Source: an uncultured Pelagibacteraceae bacterium
Lineage (GTDB): Bacteria > Pseudomonadota > Alphaproteobacteria > Pelagibacterales > Pelagibacteraceae
DNA length: 64,000 nucleotides
Direction of reading: 5' to 3'
Assembly (NCBI GenBank): GCA_902566315.1
Contig: CACFIL010000002.1
Span: 80,450-144,449, forward strand
Position numbers and translations under genes: made by a program. The notes under the pieces were generated by a model. It saw only the letters and a list, made by a program, of their open reading frames with translations. It was not told the DNA's origin and made no database searches. This document shows positions 39,015-47,788 of this stretch, piece by piece; the first letter of the stretch is position 1; every line of letters begins with the position of its first letter.

Positions 39015-39904
39015 TTTAAATATTCTCTTTTTCTTGAAAGTTTAAATCTTCTGTAAACTAAAATTAAAACTAACAGCAAGAACACAGAACCAATTCTAAA
39101 TTCTGTTCCTAAAATATAATCTGCAAATTCCTCAAATACACCTAAACCCATACCTGACATTGCAACACCAGGCAGATTTCCTAAGCCTGCAACAATAACA
39201 ATCATGAAAGATCTAATTGTGTAAGGAAGTCCCATGTATGGGTGTATTGTGAATGTTATTGAAATTAAAGCACCAGCAACACCACACAATGCAGCATTAA
39301 TTCCAAAAGTTGCAGCATAAACTTTCTCAGTATCTACACCTAAAATCTTGGCTGCTCTTGCGTTTTGAGCTGTAGCTCTAATAGCCCGTCCAAGCTTAGA
39401 TTTTTTCATATAAACTACTAATCCGATAGCAAAAACAATACTTATAAATGCTGAGAATATTTTCGAATTCGGCAATGTTACTGAGTTATCAAATAACATT
39501 GTCGTTCCATATCCTGAATTTGCAAGGACGACATCCGCACCAAATGCAAAGTTCATTAATTGCATAAATAATATGCTTATTCCAAAAGTTGCTAAAATCG
39601 AAATGAATAAATCTCTATCAACTACTTTATTTATCACTAATTTATAAATTACTACTCCAACAAAATACATTATTATTGGTGAAACTATTACTCCCCACCC
39701 GGGATGAATTCCATACAGATACATAAAATATGCAATGTATCCTCCTAAAATAACTAAATCACCTTGCGCAATATTAATTATATTCATAACTCCCCATTGG
39801 AGAGCCATTCCATAAGCGATTAACGCAAATAAAATTCCAAGTAACAAACCATCTAGTACAGCTTGTAAAGTTAACATTGGAACTTGGAAAATTAAAAAAT
39901 CCAT
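39011..39904 (-). CDS. livH: LivH-like ABC transporter permease (second Liv system)
   Basis: ALIAYGMALQWGVMNIINIAQGDLVILGGYIAYFM; RAIRATAQNARAAKILGVDTEKV. Confidence 0.89.
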   Translation of the reverse strand: MDFLIFQVPMLTLQAVLDGLLLGILFALIAYGMALQWGVMNIINIAQGDLVILGGYIAYFMYLYGIHPGWGVIVSPIIMYFVGVVIYKLVINKVVDRDLFISILATFGISILFMQLMNFAFGADVVLANSGYGTTMLFDNSVTLPNSKIFSAFISIVFAIGLVVYMKKSKLGRAIRATAQNARAAKILGVDTEKVYAATFGINAALCGVAGALISITFTIHPYMGLPYTIRSFMIVIVAGLGNLPGVAMSGMGLGVFEEFADYILGTEFRIGSVFLLLVLILVYRRFKLSRKREYLK

Positions 39905-39925
39905 AAACTCTAAATGCTATATAAA

Positions 39926-39952
39926 AAAAAGCCCCCTATTGCTAGGGGGCTA
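39926..39952 (-). terminator. Intra-operon terminator/attenuator between binding protein and permease genes
   Basis: GCCCCCTA-ttgc-TAGGGGGC perfect stem; minus-strand reading is followed by a T-run. Confidence 0.85.
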
Positions 39953-39965
39953 ACGTTATTTTTTA

Positions 39966-41204
39966 TTATCTTTCAGACCACTTAGGAATTGGGTGAATTA
40001 ATTCTGCTGAGGCCCATTTTAATGGAGCTACAACTTTATTTTCACATTTTCCTGCATCATCACACATAACTTGAAATAATACCATTGGCTTATCAACGTT
40101 TTGACCACCTTCAGCAAATTTTATGTTTCCATAAAAAGTTTGCATATTAGTATCTGCAAGTGCATCTCTGACTTTCTTTTGATCAAAAGAATTTGCTCTT
40201 TCAAATGCATCTTTGAAAACTAATAAAGCAGCTGATGATTCTGCTGATTGATATGGCGGATCATAACCAAATAATTTCTCAAAGTCTGCAGCATATGTCA
40301 TACCATCTTTGAAGAAATCATCTTTATAAGTTAATGTTTTGTGCCATTGAGATGCACATAAAGCATACTGTGAGTTCTTTCCGTGTTGCTTAGATAATTT
40401 AGCAGCATCACAGTGTGTCATTGCAAGCATAGGTACATCAACTTTCATTTCAGCAATTTGCCTAATAGCAGTTAAAGCACCTTTTGTGTGTCCAGATACA
40501 ACTAAAACATCTGGTTTAACAGCTTTAACTTTTGCTAAAGTTGCAGCCATGTCATTTAGCTCTTTTGGAAGTTTATCATCGATTATAATTTTAGATCCAG
40601 TTCTCTCTGCAGCATCTAAAATACCTAATCTAACGTCTTGTGAGAATGCATCTTGCTCAAAAGCTTGTGCTATTCTTACACCTTTTCCACCGTTTAACTC
40701 TACAGCTGTTTCAATCGCAACATCTAAATATAAGTTCGCTGGCGCAAGCACTGCAAATAAATATTTATATCCTTTTGTAAACAAAGATCTTGATGCACCA
40801 TTAGCTTCTACCATTGGAACACCATATTTCTCAGTTACAGGTGCAATTGCTTTCGTTAAACCTGAACTATAAGGTCCAAGCATAAACTCAACACCATCTT
40901 GTGAAATTAATCTTTCTGCAAGTTGCGCTGCTCTTTTAGGATTTGACTCATCATCATAATAAATAATATCAAACTTGTAAGTTTTTCCTCCAACTTTAAT
41001 ACCACCCATGTCGTTAATTCTATCAACGGCCATATTGTAACCATTTTGAGTATGAACTCCATTAGATGAATATTTTCCAGTTAAAGAAATTGCAGCACCT
41101 AAAATAATTTTATCTCCAACAACTTTTGCTAAAGAAGCAACTGAAGTTGAGAATAAAATTGCTATTGCAGAAACAAATGTAATTATAATGTTTTTAATTT
41201 TCAT
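39966..41204 (-). CDS. Branched-chain-type amino acid ABC transporter substrate-binding protein (second Liv system)
   Basis: Signal peptide; IILGAAISLTGKYSSNGVHTQNGYNMAVDRINDMGGIKVGGKTYKFDIIYYDDESNPKRAAQLAERLI. Confidence 0.9.
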   Translation of the reverse strand: MKIKNIIITFVSAIAILFSTSVASLAKVVGDKIILGAAISLTGKYSSNGVHTQNGYNMAVDRINDMGGIKVGGKTYKFDIIYYDDESNPKRAAQLAERLISQDGVEFMLGPYSSGLTKAIAPVTEKYGVPMVEANGASRSLFTKGYKYLFAVLAPANLYLDVAIETAVELNGGKGVRIAQAFEQDAFSQDVRLGILDAAERTGSKIIIDDKLPKELNDMAATLAKVKAVKPDVLVVSGHTKGALTAIRQIAEMKVDVPMLAMTHCDAAKLSKQHGKNSQYALCASQWHKTLTYKDDFFKDGMTYAADFEKLFGYDPPYQSAESSAALLVFKDAFERANSFDQKKVRDALADTNMQTFYGNIKFAEGGQNVDKPMVLFQVMCDDAGKCENKVVAPLKWASAELIHPIPKWSER

Positions 41205-41297
41205 TTATCTCCTCTTTTATTATTAATTAATTAATTTAAGCCCTATTTAACTAAGAAATTAATTTTTTTTCAAGTAACAGTAGTATCGCATTAACGC

Positions 41298-41912
41298 CTA
41301 ATATTGTTGCATAAATGCAATTATGCCTGCTATTACTATTAAAACGCACGCAGAAATTGTGTTTATAACTTTTGCGTTAGCTTTAACCCAAATAATCATT
41401 TTATTTGCTAGAATTGCATAACCGACTAAAGATAAAAAATCTAAAATTACGTATGTTGTTATTAGAATAATAAATTGAACGACATAATTAGAGCTAAAAT
41501 CAATAAATTGTGGAAAAATAAATGGAAAAAACATCCAAGCCTTAGGACTTGTTCCGGCAACTAAAAAGCCATCTTTATAAAAAGAAAAAAAACTTTTTTC
41601 AGATTTTTCATCAGAATTTATACTTTTTGGTCGGGATTTATAAATATCATAAGCAAGATATAGAATATAAATTATTCCTACCCACTTAAATGTATTAAGC
41701 AATTTAGGATTATCTGAAATAAATGAACCAATAACAAATATAACAAGAGTTGCTTGAATAATATTTGCAGTAACATCTCCTAATGCTGTCCATACGCATT
41801 TCTTAACACCATAATTCATTGAATATGAAATGATTACAATCCTTGGTGTTCCAGGAGTAATAAACATAAAGAGAATAATTTGTAGAAAAAGGAAATAGTT
41901 TAATGGGAGCAT
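41298..41912 (-). CDS. LysE-family translocator
   Basis: MFITPGTPRIVIISYSMNYGVKKCVWTALGDVTANIIQA; 6 TM pattern. Confidence 0.82.
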   Translation of the reverse strand: MLPLNYFLFLQIILFMFITPGTPRIVIISYSMNYGVKKCVWTALGDVTANIIQATLVIFVIGSFISDNPKLLNTFKWVGIIYILYLAYDIYKSRPKSINSDEKSEKSFFSFYKDGFLVAGTSPKAWMFFPFIFPQFIDFSSNYVVQFIILITTYVILDFLSLVGYAILANKMIIWVKANAKVINTISACVLIVIAGIIAFMQQY

Positions 41913-41969
41913 TTTAGGATAGTCCTAAAAAACCGGGAGCTAAAGATGGCTAGATAGGACTATCTAAAA
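41912..41969. repeat. Pair of related palindromes with long-range complementarity in front of lysE
   Basis: TTTTAGGA-TAG-TCCTAAAA (41912-41930) and TAGATAG-GA-CTATCTA (41951-41966); TTTTAGGATAGTCCTA also pairs with TAGGACTATCTAAAA (41955-41969) with one bulge. Confidence 0.8.
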
Positions 41970-42032
41970 GTGATAATATCATAGGCATTAAAATTTGCAT
42001 TAAAATTTATTTAAAGTTTTGCTGAAAAATCT

Positions 42033-42332
42033 ATGAAAAAAAGTCACAGGCCTACAACCAAAGTCAAAAATCCTGAGCCAAAACCAGGAAGTCCAGACTG
42101 GGTTATCTGGGCAGCATGGGCTGACAGAATTACATTTGAGGAGATAGAAAAAAAAACAGGCAAAACTGAATCTGATGTAATTAAGATAATGAGAAGAAGT
42201 CTTAAACCTTCATCTTTTAGGTTATGGAGAAAAAGAGTAAATTCACAAAGTATTAAACATAGAAAAAAATTTGAATATTCAAGAAAACAAATAAGAGTAA
42301 AAATTAAGAAAAATGAAATTCTTAACTGGTAA
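42033..42332 (+). CDS. TIGR03643/DUF2805-family small protein
   Basis: GSPDWVIWAAWADRITFEEIEKKTGKTESDVIKIMRRSLKPSSFRLWRKRV. Confidence 0.75.
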   Translation: MKKSHRPTTKVKNPEPKPGSPDWVIWAAWADRITFEEIEKKTGKTESDVIKIMRRSLKPSSFRLWRKRVNSQSIKHRKKFEYSRKQIRVKIKKNEILNW

Positions 42333-42360
42333 ATTGTAAAAATATAATTATATCTAAAGT

Positions 42361-42615
42361 ATGAAAAGTATAACTATGTATTCGGGTCCAATGTGCGCCT
42401 TTTGTGATGCAGCAAAAAGATTGCTAAATAGAAATAATCTTGAATATAAAGTAATTGATGTATCGACTGGTCCAGATTTAAGAGATGAAATGATTAAAAA
42501 AGCAAATGGAAAACGTACAATTCCTCAAATCTTTTTTAACGATGAGCATATTGGTGGATATCAAGAACTTAGAGATCTAGAAAAAAATGGTACTTTAGAA
42601 GATTCATTAAAGTAA
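42361..42615 (+). CDS. grxC: Glutaredoxin (GrxC-like)
   Basis: MYSGPMCAFCDAAKRLLNRN...GKRTIPQIFFNDEHIGGYQEL; CxxC and TIPQIF motifs. Confidence 0.87.
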   Translation: MKSITMYSGPMCAFCDAAKRLLNRNNLEYKVIDVSTGPDLRDEMIKKANGKRTIPQIFFNDEHIGGYQELRDLEKNGTLEDSLK

Positions 42616-42617
42616 AT

Positions 42618-43856
42618 TTAATTCCAATCTATCAAACCTAATTGTTTTTTTGCTAATTCACTTAAATCATTTACGGTAACTCTACCTTTATAATTAATTT
42701 CATAATCTTCAGCAGCAAAATCTGGAGGACTTTTTCCTTCTAAAAACTTTTTTGATTGCTTATTAATATAATCCAAATTTTTTTTACAATATGGTGTTGA
42801 TCCTACATAAATAACATTAGAAAAATTTTTTCCTAAATGCTTATCCTCAACTGCATGTATAACATCAGGATGCCACCAAATTGTATCACCAGGATGCATT
42901 TTAGGAATTGAAATTAATCCTTCTAAGAGCAAGCTATGATAAGTTTTATTTACCGATAAAGCCTTTCCTACTTTTGATCCACATAATTCATTTTCTGGAA
43001 CATCTTTTAATAATGCTCTAGTTAAAACATATGCCATAGCTTTTGCGATTGGTATCAACTGCAATGTTCCATCTTTAGGACCTTGTTCAGTCAAGGCTGT
43101 CCATCCTTGAAAAGTTCTGAACACATGGGCTACTGCTGGGGATTCAAATTCAACAGTTTTATCTCTATATTTTGCGTCAAATGGATTAAAGTTTTTAAAT
43201 TTATCTGCAAATATATCATTGTAAATTTTTTGATAGGAAGGATCGATCCATCTTTCAACTGACCCTGCATCACAATGTGGGGATAAACCTAAACTATTGT
43301 CACCAGGCTCTCTTCTTCGAACTCTGTCTGCATATGAAAGTTCACGATTTGGATCAAATACATCGTATTCCTCATTTTTATAAACCCAAAGATTATTTAA
43401 AAATTTTTTGATTTTAGCCATTTTCATTGAGTGCCTAATTTTTATTTGAGCTTTTGACCAATACAGTCCATAAATTTGAGGTTTACCAGATTTTAAATCA
43501 CTAAAGTAATTATCTAGACCCTCTTTCTCTTTTTGATCATTGTGATATCCATTATTTTCAATATATTTTTCTAGATCATTGTTAAGTTTACCTATTTTTT
43601 TTTGATCAAATACATCTCTAATAATAATACAACCTCTTTTTTTAATTTGATCAATTATTCGTAAATCGGATGATAAAAGTTCTTTATACTTTATTTCAGG
43701 AATAATATTTTTAGATAATTTCTTTAAACTTTTGATTTCATAAATCTCTTTTTTTATATAATTCTCAATATTTTTAAAATTTTGCTTAAAATCTTTAGAC
43801 AATTTTCTAAGCTTTTTTTTTGCTGGAATAATTTTATTATCAACTTTTCTATCCAT
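42618..43856 (-). CDS. DUF1479 (YbiU-like) family protein, putative 2OG/Fe(II) oxygenase
   Basis: RRREPGDNSLGLSPHCDAGSVERWIDPSYQKIY...FRTFQGWTALTEQGPKDGTLQLIPIAKAMAYVLTRALL...HPGDTIWWHPDVIHAVED. Confidence 0.8.
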   Translation of the reverse strand: MDRKVDNKIIPAKKKLRKLSKDFKQNFKNIENYIKKEIYEIKSLKKLSKNIIPEIKYKELLSSDLRIIDQIKKRGCIIIRDVFDQKKIGKLNNDLEKYIENNGYHNDQKEKEGLDNYFSDLKSGKPQIYGLYWSKAQIKIRHSMKMAKIKKFLNNLWVYKNEEYDVFDPNRELSYADRVRRREPGDNSLGLSPHCDAGSVERWIDPSYQKIYNDIFADKFKNFNPFDAKYRDKTVEFESPAVAHVFRTFQGWTALTEQGPKDGTLQLIPIAKAMAYVLTRALLKDVPENELCGSKVGKALSVNKTYHSLLLEGLISIPKMHPGDTIWWHPDVIHAVEDKHLGKNFSNVIYVGSTPYCKKNLDYINKQSKKFLEGKSPPDFAAEDYEINYKGRVTVNDLSELAKKQLGLIDWN

Positions 43857-43894
43857 AAATATAGTCTAAATTAAATGATGAAAATTATGAAGTT

Positions 43895-44671
43895 TTATTG
43901 AATAGTTATTGTAACTACTGGTTCCTGCGGGTCAAACATACATAAATCTGTTCCTACTTCTGTTGCTTTAACTGCCGCTGAGGTACCAAAACCAATATCT
44001 ATAATTGGAGGGGTTAAAGTCACAGTATAAGGTGACGAAAGAGTATAAACCAGCACATGATCGTCAGATGTGCTACCGTCTGCATGTTGTGTTTGATAAG
44101 TTGATGATCCAGTCCCTTGAGCATAAGTGATCGTATTTGCATCACCCACTCCAGTACAAGCAGCATTTCCACAAACTTTCATTTGATCATTTTTTAAATA
44201 TAGATCAGCTTCCGCTGCTGTGCCTCCGTCCACAACCACTGGTGTTCTATCGTATTTTTCATTATCACTTAATGCACCACCAGGGTAGGCAGAGCCAGAT
44301 AGTGCTGCAGTCGTCGTGCAGTTTTCTGTAACACCTGAAACTTCTAAATCAGCTTGAATTGTAAATTTTCTATCTATAGTAACTCTCATATGTGTATAAG
44401 TTACTCCTAATGGTAAAAGTGCTGGATCTCCAAATGTTGCAGCTGCAACACCTGCATTTACGGATGCAATATCCACAACTTTTTCGGTATTTCCTATTAC
44501 CACCGCACCAGAACAACTTGAAACACTTGTGCTAGCTGTACATAACTCTACTTTTTTCATTGTTACTTTGTATACACTTGCAAGGCCAGTTGTGCTCGCA
44601 GCATGCAAAGTTGAAAATGAAAAGAACATTATGATTTTTACAAAAATTAATATTCTAAAAGTCATTTTCAT
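43895..44671 (-). CDS. Secreted protein of unknown function
   Basis: Signal peptide ...FSFSTLHAA; Thr/Ala/Ser/Val-rich with several Cys; 1-nt overlap with the upstream barrel gene. Confidence 0.7.
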   Translation of the reverse strand: MKMTFRILIFVKIIMFFSFSTLHAASTTGLASVYKVTMKKVELCTASTSVSSCSGAVVIGNTEKVVDIASVNAGVAAATFGDPALLPLGVTYTHMRVTIDRKFTIQADLEVSGVTENCTTTAALSGSAYPGGALSDNEKYDRTPVVVDGGTAAEADLYLKNDQMKVCGNAACTGVGDANTITYAQGTGSSTYQTQHADGSTSDDHVLVYTLSSPYTVTLTPPIIDIGFGTSAAVKATEVGTDLCMFDPQEPVVTITIQ

Positions 44672-45507
44672 TAATCAGCTCTCGATATTGTTGATTTACC
44701 GTTAAATTCTACAAAAATTTTATTATTACGTTTTACTTTTGTTAACAATTGACCAGACATATCTTTTTGATCTCTCCATGTATTTGCACTTATGAAACCA
44801 TCTTGTAAAGAATTTTTATTTCTTGGAGGATGAACAAACATTATTTTTGCATACCACTCATCTTCTAATCCCTTTTTGTCTTTATCATCATAAGCAATTT
44901 CTAGATTTAATGTTGAACTTAATAATAATTCTGATCCAATTTTTGTGCCTTTTACATCGTCTCTAGAAACACCTTCCCATTCATAAGTATTAACAAATAC
45001 ATCTGCCCAATGTAGATAAGGAATTTGTGATGCCAAACCTAATTCGTATCCATCTAAAACTTTTTCATCTGACGCATCATCTAGTCCAAAATAATAATTG
45101 TACATAAATTCTAAAACTGCACTTCTTGCTTCTATACCAAAACTAGATCTTAAGTTTCCAGCATCATCATAATCTAGAAAAACATTGAAACCAGTCATTA
45201 GCGTATTGTCTTGGCTTAATGATCTTTTACCTAAGCCAATATTTGCTACAATTCTTTCATCATTATCTTTTTCTGTATTAAATAAAGATAACTGAGAAAA
45301 AAAATTTCCATTTTCAGTTTTTTCAATCTCTCTTACTGCAAGAATACTAAAGTCAGGTTTATTATTTTCTCTTAAATCAATACTAACCTCTGTATCACCC
45401 TCACCAGGGATTAAATTAGATATATATTGTGAAATATTATTGGATACATCTGCGCTCAAATTACTTGTAAATAAAACGAGAAATGAGACCAAAAGTATTT
45501 TTTTCAT
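44671..45507 (-). CDS. Inverse autotransporter (intimin/invasin)-like beta-barrel protein
   Basis: Signal peptide ...TSNLSA; ANIGLGKRSLSQDNTLMTGFNVFLDYDDAGNLRSSFGIEARSAVLEFMYNYYFGL resembles the intimin barrel. Confidence 0.6.
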   Translation of the reverse strand: MKKILLVSFLVLFTSNLSADVSNNISQYISNLIPGEGDTEVSIDLRENNKPDFSILAVREIEKTENGNFFSQLSLFNTEKDNDERIVANIGLGKRSLSQDNTLMTGFNVFLDYDDAGNLRSSFGIEARSAVLEFMYNYYFGLDDASDEKVLDGYELGLASQIPYLHWADVFVNTYEWEGVSRDDVKGTKIGSELLLSSTLNLEIAYDDKDKKGLEDEWYAKIMFVHPPRNKNSLQDGFISANTWRDQKDMSGQLLTKVKRNNKIFVEFNGKSTISRAD

Positions 45508-45572
45508 AACTTTTATTTATATAAAAACCTATATTGGACAAGAAAATTTAACAAGATAATTTTAAGTTTGTA

Positions 45573-45944
45573 TTATTTGTTTGGTTTAAAAACCAGGCAA
45601 ACACCATTATTGCAGTATCTTTTGCCCGTGGGTTGTGGACCGTCGTCAAATATATGACCATGATGACCTCCACAATTCTTGCAATGGTACTCGGTTCTGG
45701 CATAACCGATATGATAGTCTGTTGTAGTTTCAAATGCATCAGGTAGAGACTCGTAAAATGATGGCCAGCCAGAGCCACTTTCATACTTAGTGTTAGACTC
45801 AAACAATTTCGCTCCGCAGTTTGCACAATGATAACTACCCTCTCTCTTTTCAAAATTAAGTTCACTTGAGCCTGGAGGTTCTGTTGCTTCTTCAAATAAT
45901 ACTTTATTTTGTTGATGAGTTAAATTTGGATTATTTTTTGTCAT
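45573..45944 (-). CDS. msrB: Peptide-methionine (R)-S-oxide reductase
   Basis: GSYHCANCGAKLFESNTKYESGSGWPSFYESLPDAFETTTDYHIGYARTEYHCKNCGGHHGHIFDDGP...RYCNNGVCLVF. Confidence 0.93.
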   Translation of the reverse strand: MTKNNPNLTHQQNKVLFEEATEPPGSSELNFEKREGSYHCANCGAKLFESNTKYESGSGWPSFYESLPDAFETTTDYHIGYARTEYHCKNCGGHHGHIFDDGPQPTGKRYCNNGVCLVFKPNK

Positions 45945-46836
45945 TTAAATATTTAGCACAATTTTTATGTAAACTTGCATGTAATTCAATAAGTTTTTTA
46001 AAGTCTTTGTTGTAACCACCACCTAAAACTCCACAAATAGGAACTCTTCTTTTAAAAAAGTTTCCAATAACCATCTCGTCTCTTTTATTAATTCCTTTGT
46101 CAGTAATACACAACTTCCCCAATCTATCATCTAAGTGAATGTCAACACCTGCGATATAAAATACAAAATCAAAATTAAAATCGTTTAGAAAAATTAAATT
46201 TTTTTTTAGAATATCTAAATACTCATCATCTCCCATGTTTTGTTCAAGTTCAATATCCAGATCACTTTTTGATTTAATTGGTGGATAATTCACTTTTGTG
46301 TGCATACTAAATGTAAAAACATTATTTTCATTTTTAAATATTTCTGAATTTCCGTTACCTTGGTGAACATCTAAATCGACTATTAGGATTTTGTTAGCCA
46401 ATCCTCTATTCAAGAGATACTTTGCAGCAACAGCCACATCATTAAAAACACAAAAACCAGCTCCCTCATCATAAATAGCATGATGACTCCCACCAGCTGT
46501 ATTACAAGCTATTCCATAATTTATTGCTAATTTAGAGGCCAATACCGTTCCACCTGTTGCAACTAAAGATCTTCTGACCACACTATCAACTAAAGGGAAC
46601 CCTATTTTTTTAACCAATGTTTGCTCTAATGTTTTATTTTTAATTTTAAAAATATACTCCTCCGAGTGAACTTCTTTAAGTGTATCTACTGAGCATGGAT
46701 CAGGTTTATAAAACTTTTTAACTACCTTTTCTTTTTTAAGAAAACTTGCTAATTCACCAAACTTTTTAATTGGAAATTTATTATCATCACCAATTTTTGC
46801 TTCATAATCAGGGTGATTTACTACTGGTAATTCCAC
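45931..46836 (-). CDS. Histone deacetylase-family protein (acetylpolyamine amidohydrolase-like)
   Basis: GGSHHAIYDEGAGFCVFNDVAVAAKYLL; ILIVDLDVHQGNGNSEIF; FYIAGVDIHLDDRLG. Confidence 0.88.
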   Translation of the reverse strand: MELPVVNHPDYEAKIGDDNKFPIKKFGELASFLKKEKVVKKFYKPDPCSVDTLKEVHSEEYIFKIKNKTLEQTLVKKIGFPLVDSVVRRSLVATGGTVLASKLAINYGIACNTAGGSHHAIYDEGAGFCVFNDVAVAAKYLLNRGLANKILIVDLDVHQGNGNSEIFKNENNVFTFSMHTKVNYPPIKSKSDLDIELEQNMGDDEYLDILKKNLIFLNDFNFDFVFYIAGVDIHLDDRLGKLCITDKGINKRDEMVIGNFFKRRVPICGVLGGGYNKDFKKLIELHASLHKNCAKYLNDKK

Positions 46837-46837
46837 T

Positions 46838-47788
46838 TTACTTTATTTCTCGAATAGGCTTACCAGAAACACAGGCTTCTAAATTTTCAATCATTTGAGT
46901 ATAGAAAATAGAATAATTTTCAGCTGTAACGTAACCTACGTGTGGAAGCAAAAGTGCGTTAGGGACAAATCTTAATTTGTGACCACTGGGTAGAGGTTCT
47001 TTATCATAAACATCAATGCCAGCACCAGCTATTAAGTTAGTTGATAGTGCTATAATTAAATCATCTTCGTTTACAATTGGACCTCTTGAAGTATTAATTA
47101 TAAAAGCAGTTTTTTTCATTTTATCAAATTCAGCAAGCTTTATACAATCCTTATATCTTTCTCCTCCTTGAACATGAATTGATATAAAATCAGAGTTTTG
47201 AATAAGATCCTCTTTACTAGATGGCAAAACATCAAGATCTTTACACTTATCTAGACTTAAATTTTCACTCCATGCCATAACTTGCATTCCAAAAGCTTTT
47301 CCTATTTTAGCAACCTGAGATCCAACTTTTCCTAAACCAATAAGTCCTAATATTTTACCTTTTAATTCAATACCTACTGTTGTCTGCCAATAACCTTGAT
47401 ACATATTATCAACTTCTACTTTAATATTTCTTGCAAGACCCAGGATTAAAGCCCATGTTAACTCACAAGTTGGATTTGAATTTATTTCAGTTCCAGTAAC
47501 AATAATTTTTGCCTTTTTAGCTGCATCTAAATCTATCGCTTTATTTCTCATTCCACTTGTTGAAATATATTTTAGTTTTTTTAATTTTTTAATGAGATTT
47601 GCACTTATTATAGTTCTCTCTCTCATTATAAGTAAGGCTTCAAATTCTTTTAATTTTTCAATAGCATTATCTTCATTTTCAAAAGGTTCGCTAAAAATCT
47701 CAATATCAAACTTTGGTGAAAGATTTTTCAAATCTATGAATTCTTGAGCAACGTTTTGGTAATCGTCTAAAATGGCTACTTTAAGCAT
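46838..47788 (-). CDS. D-2-hydroxyacid dehydrogenase-family protein
   Basis: MLKVAILDDYQN start at 47788; LGLIGLGKVGSQVAKIGKAFGM; INTSRGPIVNEDDL; DVYDKEPLP. Confidence 0.85.
   Translation of the reverse strand: MLKVAILDDYQNVAQEFIDLKNLSPKFDIEIFSEPFENEDNAIEKLKEFEALLIMRERTIISANLIKKLKKLKYISTSGMRNKAIDLDAAKKAKIIVTGTEINSNPTCELTWALILGLARNIKVEVDNMYQGYWQTTVGIELKGKILGLIGLGKVGSQVAKIGKAFGMQVMAWSENLSLDKCKDLDVLPSSKEDLIQNSDFISIHVQGGERYKDCIKLAEFDKMKKTAFIINTSRGPIVNEDDLIIALSTNLIAGAGIDVYDKEPLPSGHKLRFVPNALLLPHVGYVTAENYSIFYTQMIENLEACVSGKPIREIK

Noticed and set aside
40486-40872. 128-aa plus-strand ORF antisense to a Liv binding-protein gene
   Set aside because: Shadow ORF of a well-supported gene; low-complexity composition with no recognisable domain.
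45548-45895. 115-aa ORF overlapping msrB on the same strand in another frame
   Set aside because: The msrB frame carries all conserved CxxC and active-site motifs; the alternative frame is low complexity.
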